Positions 1 to 7,438 of a DNA stretch of 22,344 nucleotides are shown piece after piece. A program made the translations under genes and the position numbers. The DNA is from an uncultured Eubacteriales bacterium (GTDB lineage: Bacteria; Bacillota; Clostridia; Christensenellales; CAG-138): positions 1 through 22,344 of the forward strand of contig UQOG01000020.1 in NCBI GenBank assembly GCA_900542615.1, in the 5' to 3' direction. The notes under the pieces were generated by a model. It did not search any database and was not told the origin of the DNA. It was given only the letters and a program-made list of their open reading frames with translations. Within the stretch, counting starts at the first letter, position 1, and each line of letters opens with the position of its first letter.

Positions 1-55
1 TAAAGCCTAAAAGGGCCGCGATCTTCTATTCGTCAGAGGTTTCTCGACAAGCTGA

Positions 56-88
56 GCCGCTTTCCAAAGGAAAGCGGCGTGTTTTTTT
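56..88 (+). terminator. Rho-independent terminator
   Basis: A perfect 10-bp stem (GCCGCTTTCC at 56-65 with GGAAAGCGGC at 69-78) closes an AAA loop and is followed by a run of seven T at 82-88. It would end a plus-strand transcript entering from left of the window. Confidence 0.85.
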
Positions 89-92
89 CCAT

Positions 93-113
93 AAAAAGCG
101 GCCCTGGGGCCGC
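93..113 (-). terminator. Rho-independent terminator, minus strand
   Basis: On the minus strand the 7-bp stem GCGGCCC/GGGCCGC (98-104 with 107-113) is followed by five T (complement of A at 93-97). It is the first clear minus-strand terminator after the aminotransferase gene, though about 450 bases beyond its stop codon. Confidence 0.6.
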
Positions 114-193
114 CGGTTCGCGCCGGACCCATCGCGCCAATGCAACGCTGGGCAGCCAGGGGGTATCCCCTTCAGGCCGCCCATTCCGCGCCG

Positions 194-216
194 CGCCGAT
201 GGGGTCGGCGTTTTTT
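194..216 (+). terminator. Possible short terminator
   Basis: A 6-bp stem CGCCGA/TCGGCG (194-199 with 205-210) is followed by six T at 211-216. No plus-strand gene precedes it inside the window, so it may end a small RNA or be incidental. Confidence 0.4.
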
Positions 217-562
217 CATCCCATCCCATAGAGGGGCAAAAGAGCGAGGGGACATCCTTTTCAGAATCCCGTCCCGGGATCACGAAGCCGCGCCTAGCAA
301 AGGCGGCCATGGAGGCAGTCGGCTAGCCGCATCCCCGCCGCTGGGGGAGGGGAGGGAGAGACAAATCCCTCCCTCCTTTTCCCGCATCTGCCGCAGATCT
401 GCCCGCTTTCGGGCCGCAGCGCCTTTTCCACCCCACCTGCTGAGCAGGTAAAAGAAAAGGGGGCGTACCTTGCGGTAGCCCTCTCGTGGAATACAAGGCT
501 GCGCCTGTTAGGGGAGCGGGCTTTCCCGCCGCGCCCAGCAGGCGGCTACTCGACAACCGGCT

Positions 563-1753
563 TCAGCGCCCGTTATACTGGGCGATGCCCAGCTTGAGCA
601 GGTCCATGGCCCGCGTCAGGTCCTGGCAGTTGAGCACATAGGCGAAGCGGACCTGGTTTTTGCCCTGGGCCGGATCCGCAAAAAAGCCGCCGCCGGGGGC
701 ATACATCAGGGTCTCGTTGTTGTCCCGGAATTCCGTGAGCAGCCAGGTCTGGAAGGCGTCGGTATCCGGCACGGGCAGTTTGGCCATCAGGTAGAAGGCG
801 CCCTTGGGCTCCTTGCAGACCACGCCGGGGATCTCCTGGAGCTTCCGGTAGATGGTATCCCGGCGGCGCTGGTATTCCGCCCGCACGCTGTCGAAATAGT
901 GGGGATCCACCTGGTAGAGGGCGGCGGAGGCCACCTGATCCAGGGTGGCCACGGAAAGCCGGGCCTGGCAGATCTTCAGGGCGTGCTGCTGCAGGGCCTG
1001 GTTGCGGGTGATCAGCACGCCGATCCGGGCACCGCAGGCGCTGAACCGCTTGGATACGGAATCGATGAGGATCAGGTTTTCATCCAGATCCCGGAAGACG
1101 CCCATGCTTTGCAGGGGCTCGTCCCCATAGATGAACTCCCGGTAGACCTCGTCGGCAATGAGGAACAGGCCGTGCTCCTTGGCGATGTCCGCGATCAGGC
1201 GCATCTGGGCCGGGGTCAAGACCACGCCCGTGGGGTTGCCCGGGTTGCTGATCATAATGGCCCGGGTCCGGGGGGTGATCAAGGGCTCGATCCGCGCCCG
1301 GTCGGCATACTGGTAGCCCTCCTCCGGGGTGGTGTGGATGGGGACGATGTTGCCGCCGGCGCAATTGACAAAGGTATTGTAATTGGGATAGAACGGCTCA
1401 GGGATCAGGATCTCGTCATCCGTATCCAGGATGCAATTCAGGGCCATTTGCAGGGCCTCGCTGCCGCCGGTAGTGACCAGGATATCCCCCTCTTCATAGG
1501 AAATTCCCAGGCGGGCATAATACGCCTGCACAGCCTGGATCAGCTGGGGAATGCCGGGGCTGGGGGCATAGGCCAGCACAGGCTGGGAAAAATCCCGGAT
1601 GGCGTCAAAGTATGCAGGAGGGGTCTGGATATCGGGCTGGCCGATGTTCAGGTGATAGATCTTGACGCCGCTTTTGTTACATGCCACCTGATAAGGATAA
1701 TACTTTCGGATGGGGGAAAGGTGGGATCGCTCGATCCGGGAAGAAAACTTCAT
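563..1753 (-). CDS. Class I/II pyridoxal-phosphate aminotransferase
   Basis: This 396-residue protein is a fold-type I aminotransferase, most like the aspartate/aromatic aminotransferase group, which moves an amino group from an amino acid to a 2-oxo acid in the cytoplasm. The full motif set is visible: GGSEA at 96-100 for phosphate binding, NPGNPTG at 170-176, DEVY at 201-204, the Schiff-base lysine in SVSKRF (Lys235), Arg243 following it, and the C-terminal substrate-carboxylate arginine in QVRF (Arg369). Length is normal for the family. The ATG at 1753 is preceded by AGGAGG (complement of 1764-1769) at good spacing. It lies 113 bases downstream of the VanW-family gene on the same strand and may be read from that gene's promoter. 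Substrate cannot be decided from sequence. Confidence 0.93.
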   Translation of the reverse strand: MKFSSRIERSHLSPIRKYYPYQVACNKSGVKIYHLNIGQPDIQTPPAYFDAIRDFSQPVLAYAPSPGIPQLIQAVQAYYARLGISYEEGDILVTTGGSEALQMALNCILDTDDEILIPEPFYPNYNTFVNCAGGNIVPIHTTPEEGYQYADRARIEPLITPRTRAIMISNPGNPTGVVLTPAQMRLIADIAKEHGLFLIADEVYREFIYGDEPLQSMGVFRDLDENLILIDSVSKRFSACGARIGVLITRNQALQQHALKICQARLSVATLDQVASAALYQVDPHYFDSVRAEYQRRRDTIYRKLQEIPGVVCKEPKGAFYLMAKLPVPDTDAFQTWLLTEFRDNNETLMYAPGGGFFADPAQGKNQVRFAYVLNCQDLTRAMDLLKLGIAQYNGR

Positions 1754-1796
1754 ATTCTATAAACCTCCTGTTGGCGTAATGCTGGGAAAAGGCAGC

Positions 1797-1816
1797 GCAG
1801 GCCGTAGATGGCCTGC
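1797..1816 (-). other. Intercistronic hairpin
   Basis: A perfect 7-bp stem GCAGGCC/GGCCTGC lies between the VanW-family gene and the aminotransferase gene. The nearest T-run on the minus strand is short and several bases away, so it may attenuate read-through rather than fully terminate. Confidence 0.4.
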
Positions 1817-1866
1817 ACGCTGGGATATTGGGGGATCGTCCCGCCCGGCCGAGGGGGACGCAGCCG

Positions 1867-3477
1867 CTACTCCTCCTGGGGAACAGGCAGGGAAGGATCC
1901 CCGGTACCCCGGATGATCTTCTCGGTGACTGCCCGGTACTTGTCCGTATACAGCAGATCCCGGGAAATCAGCTCATCGTCCTGATAGACGTTCATGTAGA
2001 CCTCGGCGATATAGCCTACCCGCCCTTCCGCTTCCACCTTTTCATAGCCGGTGGGCCAGTCGGGGTTGTCGGTATACTGGGTCTCCCCAGGCTGCAGCTC
2101 CTCCACGGTGACCCCCTCCGGCTCATAGCGCAGGCCGTCCGGCAGGGGCTGGCCGTAGATGTAGATGTTCATCTTATAGTTTTCCTGGTCGCAGTATGCG
2201 AAGATGTATAACGGGGTATCCATCTGGTTGATGAATACCAGGTTTTTCCCGCCGGTGGTTACGGTGGCGTCCAAGCCCCGGTCCGCATAGGAGCTGGGCC
2301 AGGAGTGGTTGTTCCGCTCGGTGATGTTGATGGGCGCCGCCAGGGCTTCCTGGGCGGTAGCCTCCACGTCGCTGCGCATGGCCCCCGCCCGCAAAAGGGC
2401 GATATACAGGGTGGTGGATACCTGGCAGATGCCGCCGCCCGGCTGCATTTCATACCGGTCCCCGTTTACGATGCCCGGGGCCAGGGGCCAACCGCCGGAT
2501 TCATACCGGGGGCCGATAAATTCATTGAAATCCAGAGTTTCCCCAGACAGGACCTCCGCCCCGTTGAGGATGGTGGTGGCCTTTTGGATGTTGCCCACCC
2601 GGTTGGTATTCCGGGCGCTACGGCTGGAAAAGTCCGTTTGGTAGGCGGAGCGCAGCTGGGTGTTGGCCTGAACCTGCTCCAGGGTGGTGGAGGGAGGCGT
2701 CAGATCCAGCTCCGGGGCGAGGATCGCTTGATGATCCCCGGACGCCAGACAGTCCAGGATTTCCTGGGCCAAAGCCGATTCATTCAGCATATACCCATCC
2801 TTGCCTTCGGTATAAGAAAAGGAAGGCATGTCCCCGGCAGCGGCATCCCAAAATAGGTTGGGGGTGGCAAAGGGTTCCGTTGGAAGGGTATCGATGGCCT
2901 GGCCGATGGCCGCCACCCGGGCGGAAAGGGCGTTGGTATCCGCCGTGAAGCTGGTAGCATAAGATTTCCCATTGTCCGCAAGATCCTTGCGGGCTTTTTT
3001 ATTTTCCGCAGGGGTGTCCCCTCTGCCCAGCAGCATGGCTTCCGCCAGCACCTGGTCCAAATCGCTCTGGGCGCCCAGATCCACGGCGTTAAACAGCCAA
3101 AGGCTGGTATTGTAGCGCACCCCGATGTTGATGGCGTCGGCGGCGGCTTTCACGCCGGGCAAAAGGGCTTGGCGGGCCTCCTCGATGGTCATGCCGGAAA
3201 CGTTTGTGCCATCGATGTGGATGCCGTTTAGGAAGGTGCCTTCCGCCAGGTATTTTTCCAGCTTTTTTTCGCTGGGACGCACAAAAAAATAGCTCCGCGC
3301 CCAAAGCCCCACCCCCAAAAGCACCACCATCAGCAGCAGAATGCGGCCGAGAAGGGTGATGGTATGAGGCAGCCGGGAACGCCGGCGTTTTTGCTCCCGG
3401 GGGGCGCGGACCGCAGCCGGCGCCTGCCGGGGCCGGCGGGCCTTGCCCGCAGGGCGGGAAGCGGAATCATAGGGCAT
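1867..3477 (-). CDS. VanW-family membrane-anchored cell-wall protein
   Basis: This 536-residue protein starts with a basic cytoplasmic tail (about 1-36), a single membrane segment (about 39-60) and a large extracellular part. Residues about 83-200 resemble the peptidoglycan-binding domain often placed before VanW (NGIHIDGTNVSGMT). Residues about 280-450 are the VanW domain, with the conserved GGGICQVST at 347-355 and an ERNNHSWP segment. Residues about 456-535 resemble a G5 domain. VanW-family proteins are linked to the cell wall, but their biochemical role is not established, and the name alone does not imply vancomycin resistance; no vanA/H/X genes are present. The ATG at 3477 has AAGGAG upstream (complement of 3492-3497), at rather long spacing. 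It is the first gene of a minus-strand unit continuing into the aminotransferase. Confidence 0.9.
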   Translation of the reverse strand: MPYDSASRPAGKARRPRQAPAAVRAPREQKRRRSRLPHTITLLGRILLLMVVLLGVGLWARSYFFVRPSEKKLEKYLAEGTFLNGIHIDGTNVSGMTIEEARQALLPGVKAAADAINIGVRYNTSLWLFNAVDLGAQSDLDQVLAEAMLLGRGDTPAENKKARKDLADNGKSYATSFTADTNALSARVAAIGQAIDTLPTEPFATPNLFWDAAAGDMPSFSYTEGKDGYMLNESALAQEILDCLASGDHQAILAPELDLTPPSTTLEQVQANTQLRSAYQTDFSSRSARNTNRVGNIQKATTILNGAEVLSGETLDFNEFIGPRYESGGWPLAPGIVNGDRYEMQPGGGICQVSTTLYIALLRAGAMRSDVEATAQEALAAPINITERNNHSWPSSYADRGLDATVTTGGKNLVFINQMDTPLYIFAYCDQENYKMNIYIYGQPLPDGLRYEPEGVTVEELQPGETQYTDNPDWPTGYEKVEAEGRVGYIAEVYMNVYQDDELISRDLLYTDKYRAVTEKIIRGTGDPSLPVPQEE

Positions 3478-3536
3478 TGTCGTAAATCGTTCTCCTTATC
3501 GTATCAGGATCCGTCTTCCAAAAAAGACTTGGTTTC

Positions 3537-3565
3537 ATTATATCGCAAGGGAAAGCCGGGTTCAA
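3537..3565 (-). promoter_or_regulatory. Sigma-A type promoter for the VanW-family gene
   Basis: On the minus strand TTGAAC (3560-3565) is followed after exactly 17 bases by a perfect TATAAT (3537-3542). Transcription would start near 3530, giving a leader of about 50 bases before the ATG at 3477. Confidence 0.8.
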
Positions 3566-3748
3566 CACCAACCTGGCCCGATATTTGGACAATCCGTGAA
3601 CAAATGCCGTCCCAAACGACCCTGCTCCCGCACATCGCCTCTATGGGAAAGCGCCTTAACAAAACACGACGGACCGACTGCGTCATCAAATCCGCGTTTT
3701 GGGCATAGGTTAACAGAGAGGCTAATGATTAAGGAGGGAACAAAGGAC

Positions 3749-4978
3749 ATGAAACGATTTACCATATGCCTATTGGCGGCTATGTTACTATTGGCGGCCC
3801 TGCCCTTGGCGGCTTCGGCAAAGCCCGGCCCGCCCCAACCCGGCGAAACCCTGGACATTCCCGTTCAAAAAAGCTGGGATCATGGGGAGAATCCCCAGGA
3901 AAAGCAGCCCGTACAGGTAGTGGTCCGCTTGCTGGCAGACGGCCAGGATACGGGCAAGCAACTGACCTTGACCGCCCAATCCAATTGGGCAGGGGTGTTT
4001 GAAGGCCTGGCGAAATACGGCCCGGCGGGCGCCGCCATCGTTTATACGGTGGAGGAGGAGCCGATCGCAAATTATGTTGCCAGCTACAGCCAGCCCCAAG
4101 GGGAAAGCCTGGCGGTTTCCCAGTGGGGGGAAAAGGTGACCCCTGCCAGCAACGATACATACCCCATTTCCGGCAATCTGGTGGTGGCCAAGAAAGGCGG
4201 GAGCTATGACGTTTGGACCGCCGCATTCCTAACGCCCCAACAAAAGGAGCAGCTGCTGCTCGCCGTCAATGCAGCCAACCTACAAGGATTGGGAAAGGAG
4301 CTGGCCCTGGCCAATACGAATTTTAATGCGGGCTTGCCGGCTACCTTCACCGGCAAAAAGGGTGAGACCGTCACCCTGCAACAAAGCCAGGAAGGCGGTA
4401 CAGAGATCCTCTTTAGCGAAACTTCTGCTTGGAGCCTGTTCTATACCGGCGTTGTAGAGATTACCCAGGCCCGAGGCGCGGCCATTACCAACACCTACCA
4501 GGCGCCGGAGCCCACCCCTACCTGCACCCCGGAGCCTACCCCCACTTGCACGCCTGACCCCACCCCTACGACCAAGCCCACCTGTACCCCGGATTGGGTA
4601 TGGACGGATTCCGTTTGGGTGCAAAAGACCTGGCAGTACGATCATCCCAGCCAGCGGCCCGGGGTGGTATGGGTGCAGCTGTATAAAAACGGCTGGGCCT
4701 ATGGGGAGCCTGTAGGGCTTACGGCCCAGGGCGGCTGGTCCACCAGTTGGCACGGCCTGCCCGCCGGCTACCACTGGACGGTGGAAGAATGCAACGTGCC
4801 CCTGGGTTATACCGCTACCACTTACCGGCAGGGGAATCAATTCACCATCGTAAACACCCGGCTCACGCTGCCCCCTAAGACCGGAGACGCGGAGGCTGCC
4901 GCGCTGGCTGGGGGCATTGCCCTCTTGGCCCTGGGCAGCGCCGGCATCCTGTGGAGCCGCCGGCGGCGATCCCGGTAA
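3749..4978 (+). CDS. CnaB-domain surface protein with sortase signal
   Basis: This 409-residue protein is predicted to be secreted and fixed to the cell wall. A signal peptide covers residues 1-24 (MKRF, hydrophobic core, ASA cleavage site). Two CnaB-like (collagen-binding B-type) repeats are recognisable, one opening with PVQKSW and containing YTVEEE, the other after the linker with VQKTW, WTVEE and IVNTR. The Lys, Glu and Asn of the second are placed as in domains that form internal isopeptide bonds. A Pro/Thr/Cys linker lies at 254-281. The tail has TLPPKTGD, a hydrophobic stretch and RRRRSR, so the sortase motif reads PPKTG rather than canonical LPXTG. The start at 3749 is chosen because AAGGAGG lies at 3731-3737 and a signal peptide follows; the frame is open further upstream. 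No sortase gene is in the window. Confidence 0.88.
   Translation: MKRFTICLLAAMLLLAALPLAASAKPGPPQPGETLDIPVQKSWDHGENPQEKQPVQVVVRLLADGQDTGKQLTLTAQSNWAGVFEGLAKYGPAGAAIVYTVEEEPIANYVASYSQPQGESLAVSQWGEKVTPASNDTYPISGNLVVAKKGGSYDVWTAAFLTPQQKEQLLLAVNAANLQGLGKELALANTNFNAGLPATFTGKKGETVTLQQSQEGGTEILFSETSAWSLFYTGVVEITQARGAAITNTYQAPEPTPTCTPEPTPTCTPDPTPTTKPTCTPDWVWTDSVWVQKTWQYDHPSQRPGVVWVQLYKNGWAYGEPVGLTAQGGWSTSWHGLPAGYHWTVEECNVPLGYTATTYRQGNQFTIVNTRLTLPPKTGDAEAAALAGGIALLALGSAGILWSRRRRSR
4508..4591 (+). repeat. Pro-Thr-Cys 24-base coding repeats
   Basis: Three consecutive 8-codon units read EPTPTCTP, EPTPTCTP and DPTPTTKP, followed by a partial TCTP. They form the linker between the two halves of the surface protein. 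Cysteine inside a proline/threonine stalk is unusual; PT-rich stalks usually lack it. Confidence 0.8.
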
Positions 4979-5007
4979 CGCCCCCTACGCGACAAACGAC
5001 CCCTTTC

Positions 5008-5046
5008 GCCCCGGCGTTGGCCTGCTGCCCGCGCCGGGGCATTTTT
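5008..5046 (+). terminator. Terminator of the surface-protein gene
   Basis: A perfect 9-bp stem GCCCCGGCG/CGCCGGGGC (5008-5016 with 5032-5040) is followed by ATTTTT at 5041-5046, about 30 bases after the stop codon of the CnaB-type gene. Confidence 0.8.
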
Positions 5047-5065
5047 CGGCGGCGCGTTTTGTGGC

Positions 5066-5183
5066 GCGGGCCCGGGCGCCGGAGGGGGGCGGCGGGCGCG
5101 CGCAGCGCGCACAAAGCCCCAGGGGGGCCTTTGGCCCCCCTCGGGGAAACGCCGCCGCCCCCCCCTCCGGTTCCCGGGCCCGC
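5066..5183. repeat. Large GC-rich inverted repeat with nested hairpin
   Basis: The arms at 5066-5095 and 5152-5183 can form about 28 base pairs: 11 pairs (GCGGGCCCGGG with CCCGGGCCCGC), a two-base mismatch, 11 pairs (CCGGAGGGGGG), then 6 pairs after a two-C bulge. Inside is a second perfect hairpin, AGGGGGGCC-TTT-GGCCCCCCT at 5121-5141, extendable by flanking CCCC/GGGG. There is no T-run, so it is not a standard terminator. It sits between a terminator and a promoter. Confidence 0.75.
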
Positions 5184-5255
5184 CGGGATGCGCCTCGAAA
5201 GGCCGCCATGGCCGAAGCGGAAGGAGGAAATACAATTGTTTACATGTTTCCCGGC

Positions 5256-5284
5256 TTGTGGAGCGGAGGAGCAAAGAGTATAAT
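5256..5284 (+). promoter_or_regulatory. Sigma-A type promoter for the RNase J operon
   Basis: TTGTGG at 5256-5261 and a perfect TATAAT at 5279-5284 are separated by 17 bases. Transcription would start near 5291, leaving only about 8 bases before the upstream ATG at 5299 but about 68 bases before the ATG at 5359. Confidence 0.7.
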
Positions 5285-5358
5285 AGAATCGGTATAGAAT
5301 GGAAATACATTACATAGCGCTGTCTGACGGCATCGTCCTGTGGGACGGCGGCAGTGTG

Positions 5359-7050
5359 ATGAAGAACGATAACGATAAGAAAGCGAGACAACGTACATTG
5401 GCATCGAAACTTAGAATCATACCCCTAGGCGGGGTGGGGGAGATCGGCAAGAACCTCACCGTGATCGAATACGGCAAGGATATGGTGGTGGTAGATTGCG
5501 GCCTGATCTTCCCAGACGACGATATGCCGGGCATCGACCTGGTGATCCCGGATATGACCTATCTGGAAAAGAACGCGGAAAAGCTCCGGGGATTTTTGAT
5601 CACCCACGGCCACGAGGACCATATCGGCGCCCTGCCCTTTGCCCTGCAAAAGCTGGATGCGCCGGTTTACGGCACCCGGCTCACCATCGCCTTGATCCAG
5701 CATAAGCTGGAGGAGGCCAAGGTGAAAAACGCCCACTTGAACTGCGTGAGCCCGGGGGATACCATACGGCTGGGCTGCTTCAACGTGGAGTTCATCAAGA
5801 CCAGCCACTCCATCGCCGGGGCCTGCGCCCTGGCCATCAATACCCCCATCGGCACCATCATCCACACCGGGGACTTCAAGGTGGACTATACCCCTATCGA
5901 CGGGGAGCCCATCGACATCCGGCGCTTCGCCTACTATGGCACCAAGGGGGTGCTGGCCCTGATGAGCGACAGCACCAACGTGGAGCAGGGCGGCCATACC
6001 CCCTCGGAGCGGGAGATCGGCAAGACCTTTGAAAGCTGCTTTGAGCGGGCCAAGGGCCGGGTCATCGTGGCCACCTTTGCGTCGAATATTTATAGGATCC
6101 AGCAGATCGCGGATCTGGCCATTGCCAATGGGCGGGTGATCTGCTTCCAGGGCAGGAGCGTGGAAAACATCTCCGCCATCGCCCGGGAGCTGGGGTATTT
6201 GAACCTGCCCGAGGAGAGCGTGGTCGGCGTGGACAAGCTGAAAAAATACCGGGACGACCAGGTATGCGTCATCACCACCGGCTCCCAGGGGGAACCCATG
6301 AGCGGCCTGTTCCGCATGGCCAACGCCTCCCACCGGCTCAACGTGGGCAAGGGGGATATGGTGATTATTTCCGCCTCCAGCATCCCGGGCAACGAGCGCA
6401 GCGTGGCCCGCATCATCAACCAGCTGTACCAGAACGGGGCGTCGGTGGTGTATAACCGCATGGCGGATGTCCACGTATCCGGCCACGCCTGCCGGGAGGA
6501 ATTGAAGCTCATGTTCCGCCTCACCAATCCCCGCTTCTTCATCCCCGTCCACGGGGAGACCCGGCATCTGCACCAGCACGCGGAGCTGGCCCAGGAGATG
6601 GGCATTCCCGAGGACCATGTGTTCATCACCGAGGCGGGCAGCGTGGTGGAGCTGAGCCGCAACCGGGGCAAGCTGGCCGGGGAGGTGCCCGCCGGCTGCG
6701 TCATGGTGGACGGCAACGGGGTAGGGGATATCGGCAACGTGGTGCTGCGGGACCGGAAGCTGTTGAGCGAGGACGGCCTGTTCACCGTGGTAATCACCCT
6801 CAACCGGCAGACCGGGGCCCTGTTGGCCAATCCGGAGATCCTGTCCCGGGGTTTCGTGTATATGCGCAGCAGCGAGGAGCTGATCAACGAAGCCAGGGAA
6901 TTGGTGCGCAAGGACGCTCTGCGTTTTGAAAAGAGCCACCGGAGCGAATGGAGCGCCATCAAGAACAATCTGCGCAACGAATTGAAGAACTACCTATATG
7001 CCCAAACCAAGCGCAGGCCCATGATCCTGCCCATTATCATAGAGATATAG
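5359..7050 (+). CDS. rnj: Ribonuclease J
   Basis: RNase J is a metallo-beta-lactamase/beta-CASP ribonuclease with 5'-to-3' exonuclease and endonuclease activity, used in mRNA turnover and rRNA maturation. From this start the protein has 563 residues, near the usual 550-560. The N-terminal LRIIPLGGVGEIGKN is typical, and the zinc motif HGHEDH occupies about 83-88. A beta-CASP domain with the GSQGEPMSGL segment and a short RNase J C-terminal domain follow. The ATG at 5359 is preferred because GGGACGG lies about 10 bases upstream, family proteins begin shortly before LRIIPLGG, and the in-frame ATG at 5299 falls too close to the predicted transcription start and has no ribosome site. A GTG at 5356 is also possible. 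First gene of an operon with the YlbF-family gene, mltG and the U32 gene. Confidence 0.95.
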   Translation: MKNDNDKKARQRTLASKLRIIPLGGVGEIGKNLTVIEYGKDMVVVDCGLIFPDDDMPGIDLVIPDMTYLEKNAEKLRGFLITHGHEDHIGALPFALQKLDAPVYGTRLTIALIQHKLEEAKVKNAHLNCVSPGDTIRLGCFNVEFIKTSHSIAGACALAINTPIGTIIHTGDFKVDYTPIDGEPIDIRRFAYYGTKGVLALMSDSTNVEQGGHTPSEREIGKTFESCFERAKGRVIVATFASNIYRIQQIADLAIANGRVICFQGRSVENISAIARELGYLNLPEESVVGVDKLKKYRDDQVCVITTGSQGEPMSGLFRMANASHRLNVGKGDMVIISASSIPGNERSVARIINQLYQNGASVVYNRMADVHVSGHACREELKLMFRLTNPRFFIPVHGETRHLHQHAELAQEMGIPEDHVFITEAGSVVELSRNRGKLAGEVPAGCVMVDGNGVGDIGNVVLRDRKLLSEDGLFTVVITLNRQTGALLANPEILSRGFVYMRSSEELINEARELVRKDALRFEKSHRSEWSAIKNNLRNELKNYLYAQTKRRPMILPIIIEI

Positions 7051-7066
7051 CGAAGGAGGAGGTTCC

Positions 7067-7411
7067 ATGGTATACGACAAAGCGAGGGAGCTGGCCCGGG
7101 ATATTAGCGGCAGCCCGGAATATACCGAATATAAGAAGCTGCGGGAGGCGGCCATGGCCAACGAGACCACCAAGGGCCTGATCCAGCAATACCACCAGCT
7201 GCAGCTGCGGGCCCAGGCGGCCCAGCTGGGGGGGCAGAAGGACGAGGAGCTGATGACCCAGCTGCAAAAGCTGGGAGAGATCCTCATGCTCAACCAGGAC
7301 GCGTCCGCTTATCTGATGGCGGAGTTCCGGCTCAACCAGATGCTGGGGGACGTATATAAGATCCTGGCCGAGGCCATCGACGTGGACCTGGGCGCATTGG
7401 ACCAGGCCTAG
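7067..7411 (+). CDS. YlbF/YmcA-family protein
   Basis: This 114-residue, almost wholly helical protein matches the YlbF/YmcA (com_ylbF) family in size and pattern: an N-terminal YDKARELARDI helix, a YKKLREAA segment and an LNQ..A.LMAEFRLN core. In Bacillus subtilis YlbF and YmcA work with YaaT in a complex that directs RNase Y to mRNA. AAGGAGGAGG lies just before the ATG, 16 bases after the RNase J stop. The pairing with an RNase gene suggests a role in RNA decay, but partnership with RNase J itself is inference. Family membership is based on general resemblance; exact subfamily is uncertain. Confidence 0.82.
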   Translation: MVYDKARELARDISGSPEYTEYKKLREAAMANETTKGLIQQYHQLQLRAQAAQLGGQKDEELMTQLQKLGEILMLNQDASAYLMAEFRLNQMLGDVYKILAEAIDVDLGALDQA

Positions 7412-7438
7412 GCCGGAGGCCGGAAAAAGGAGGCGCCG

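Larger units (their letters stand above)
1..562. other. Non-coding region with several hairpins
   Basis: No convincing gene is visible. Short open frames here lack ribosome sites and have the arginine/proline/glycine-rich composition of chance frames in GC-rich DNA. The stretch holds two back-to-back terminators near its left end, a weaker plus-strand terminator at 194-216, a purine-rich/pyrimidine-rich inverted segment at about 345-380 and a perfect 15-base palindrome at 435-449 (ACCTGCT-G-AGCAGGT). A plus-strand gene probably ends just left of the window and converges on the aminotransferase gene. The function of the segment between 114 and 562 is unknown. Confidence 0.6.
4979..5358. other. 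Intergenic region upstream of RNase J
   Basis: This 380-base gap holds the terminator of the surface-protein gene, a very GC-rich segment dominated by a large inverted repeat, and the RNase J promoter. Frames crossing it have low-complexity Arg/Pro/Gly/Ala translations and no ribosome sites, so no gene is called. Confidence 0.6.

Noticed and set aside
345..380. Purine/pyrimidine-rich G-run segment as a G-quadruplex
   Set aside because: Only three adequate G-runs are present; an ordinary hairpin with the following C-runs explains it.
1867..3477. Vancomycin-resistance locus
   Set aside because: VanW-family membership alone does not indicate resistance; no vanH, vanA/B, vanX or vanRS genes are in the window.
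3596..3748. Longer N-terminus of the surface protein
   Set aside because: It would bury the signal peptide, and AAGGAGG points to the ATG at 3749.
4508..4591. CRISPR-like short repeats
   Set aside because: The repeats are in-frame codons of a protein linker with no spacers and no cas genes nearby.
5221..5283. Mini-frame starting at a TTG after AAGGAGG upstream of RNase J
   Set aside because: Only about 16 codons, ends inside the -10 box of the RNase J promoter and would need a promoter that is not visible.
5299..5358. Upstream ATG extension of RNase J
   Set aside because: It starts about 8 bases after the predicted transcription start, lacks a ribosome site and adds residues not expected in the family; still possible.
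5425..6939. Long minus-strand open frame (504 codons) opposite RNase J
   Set aside because: It lies wholly antisense to a clearly recognised gene, has no ribosome site and a His/Val/Gly/Gln-rich translation typical of shadow frames in GC-rich DNA.
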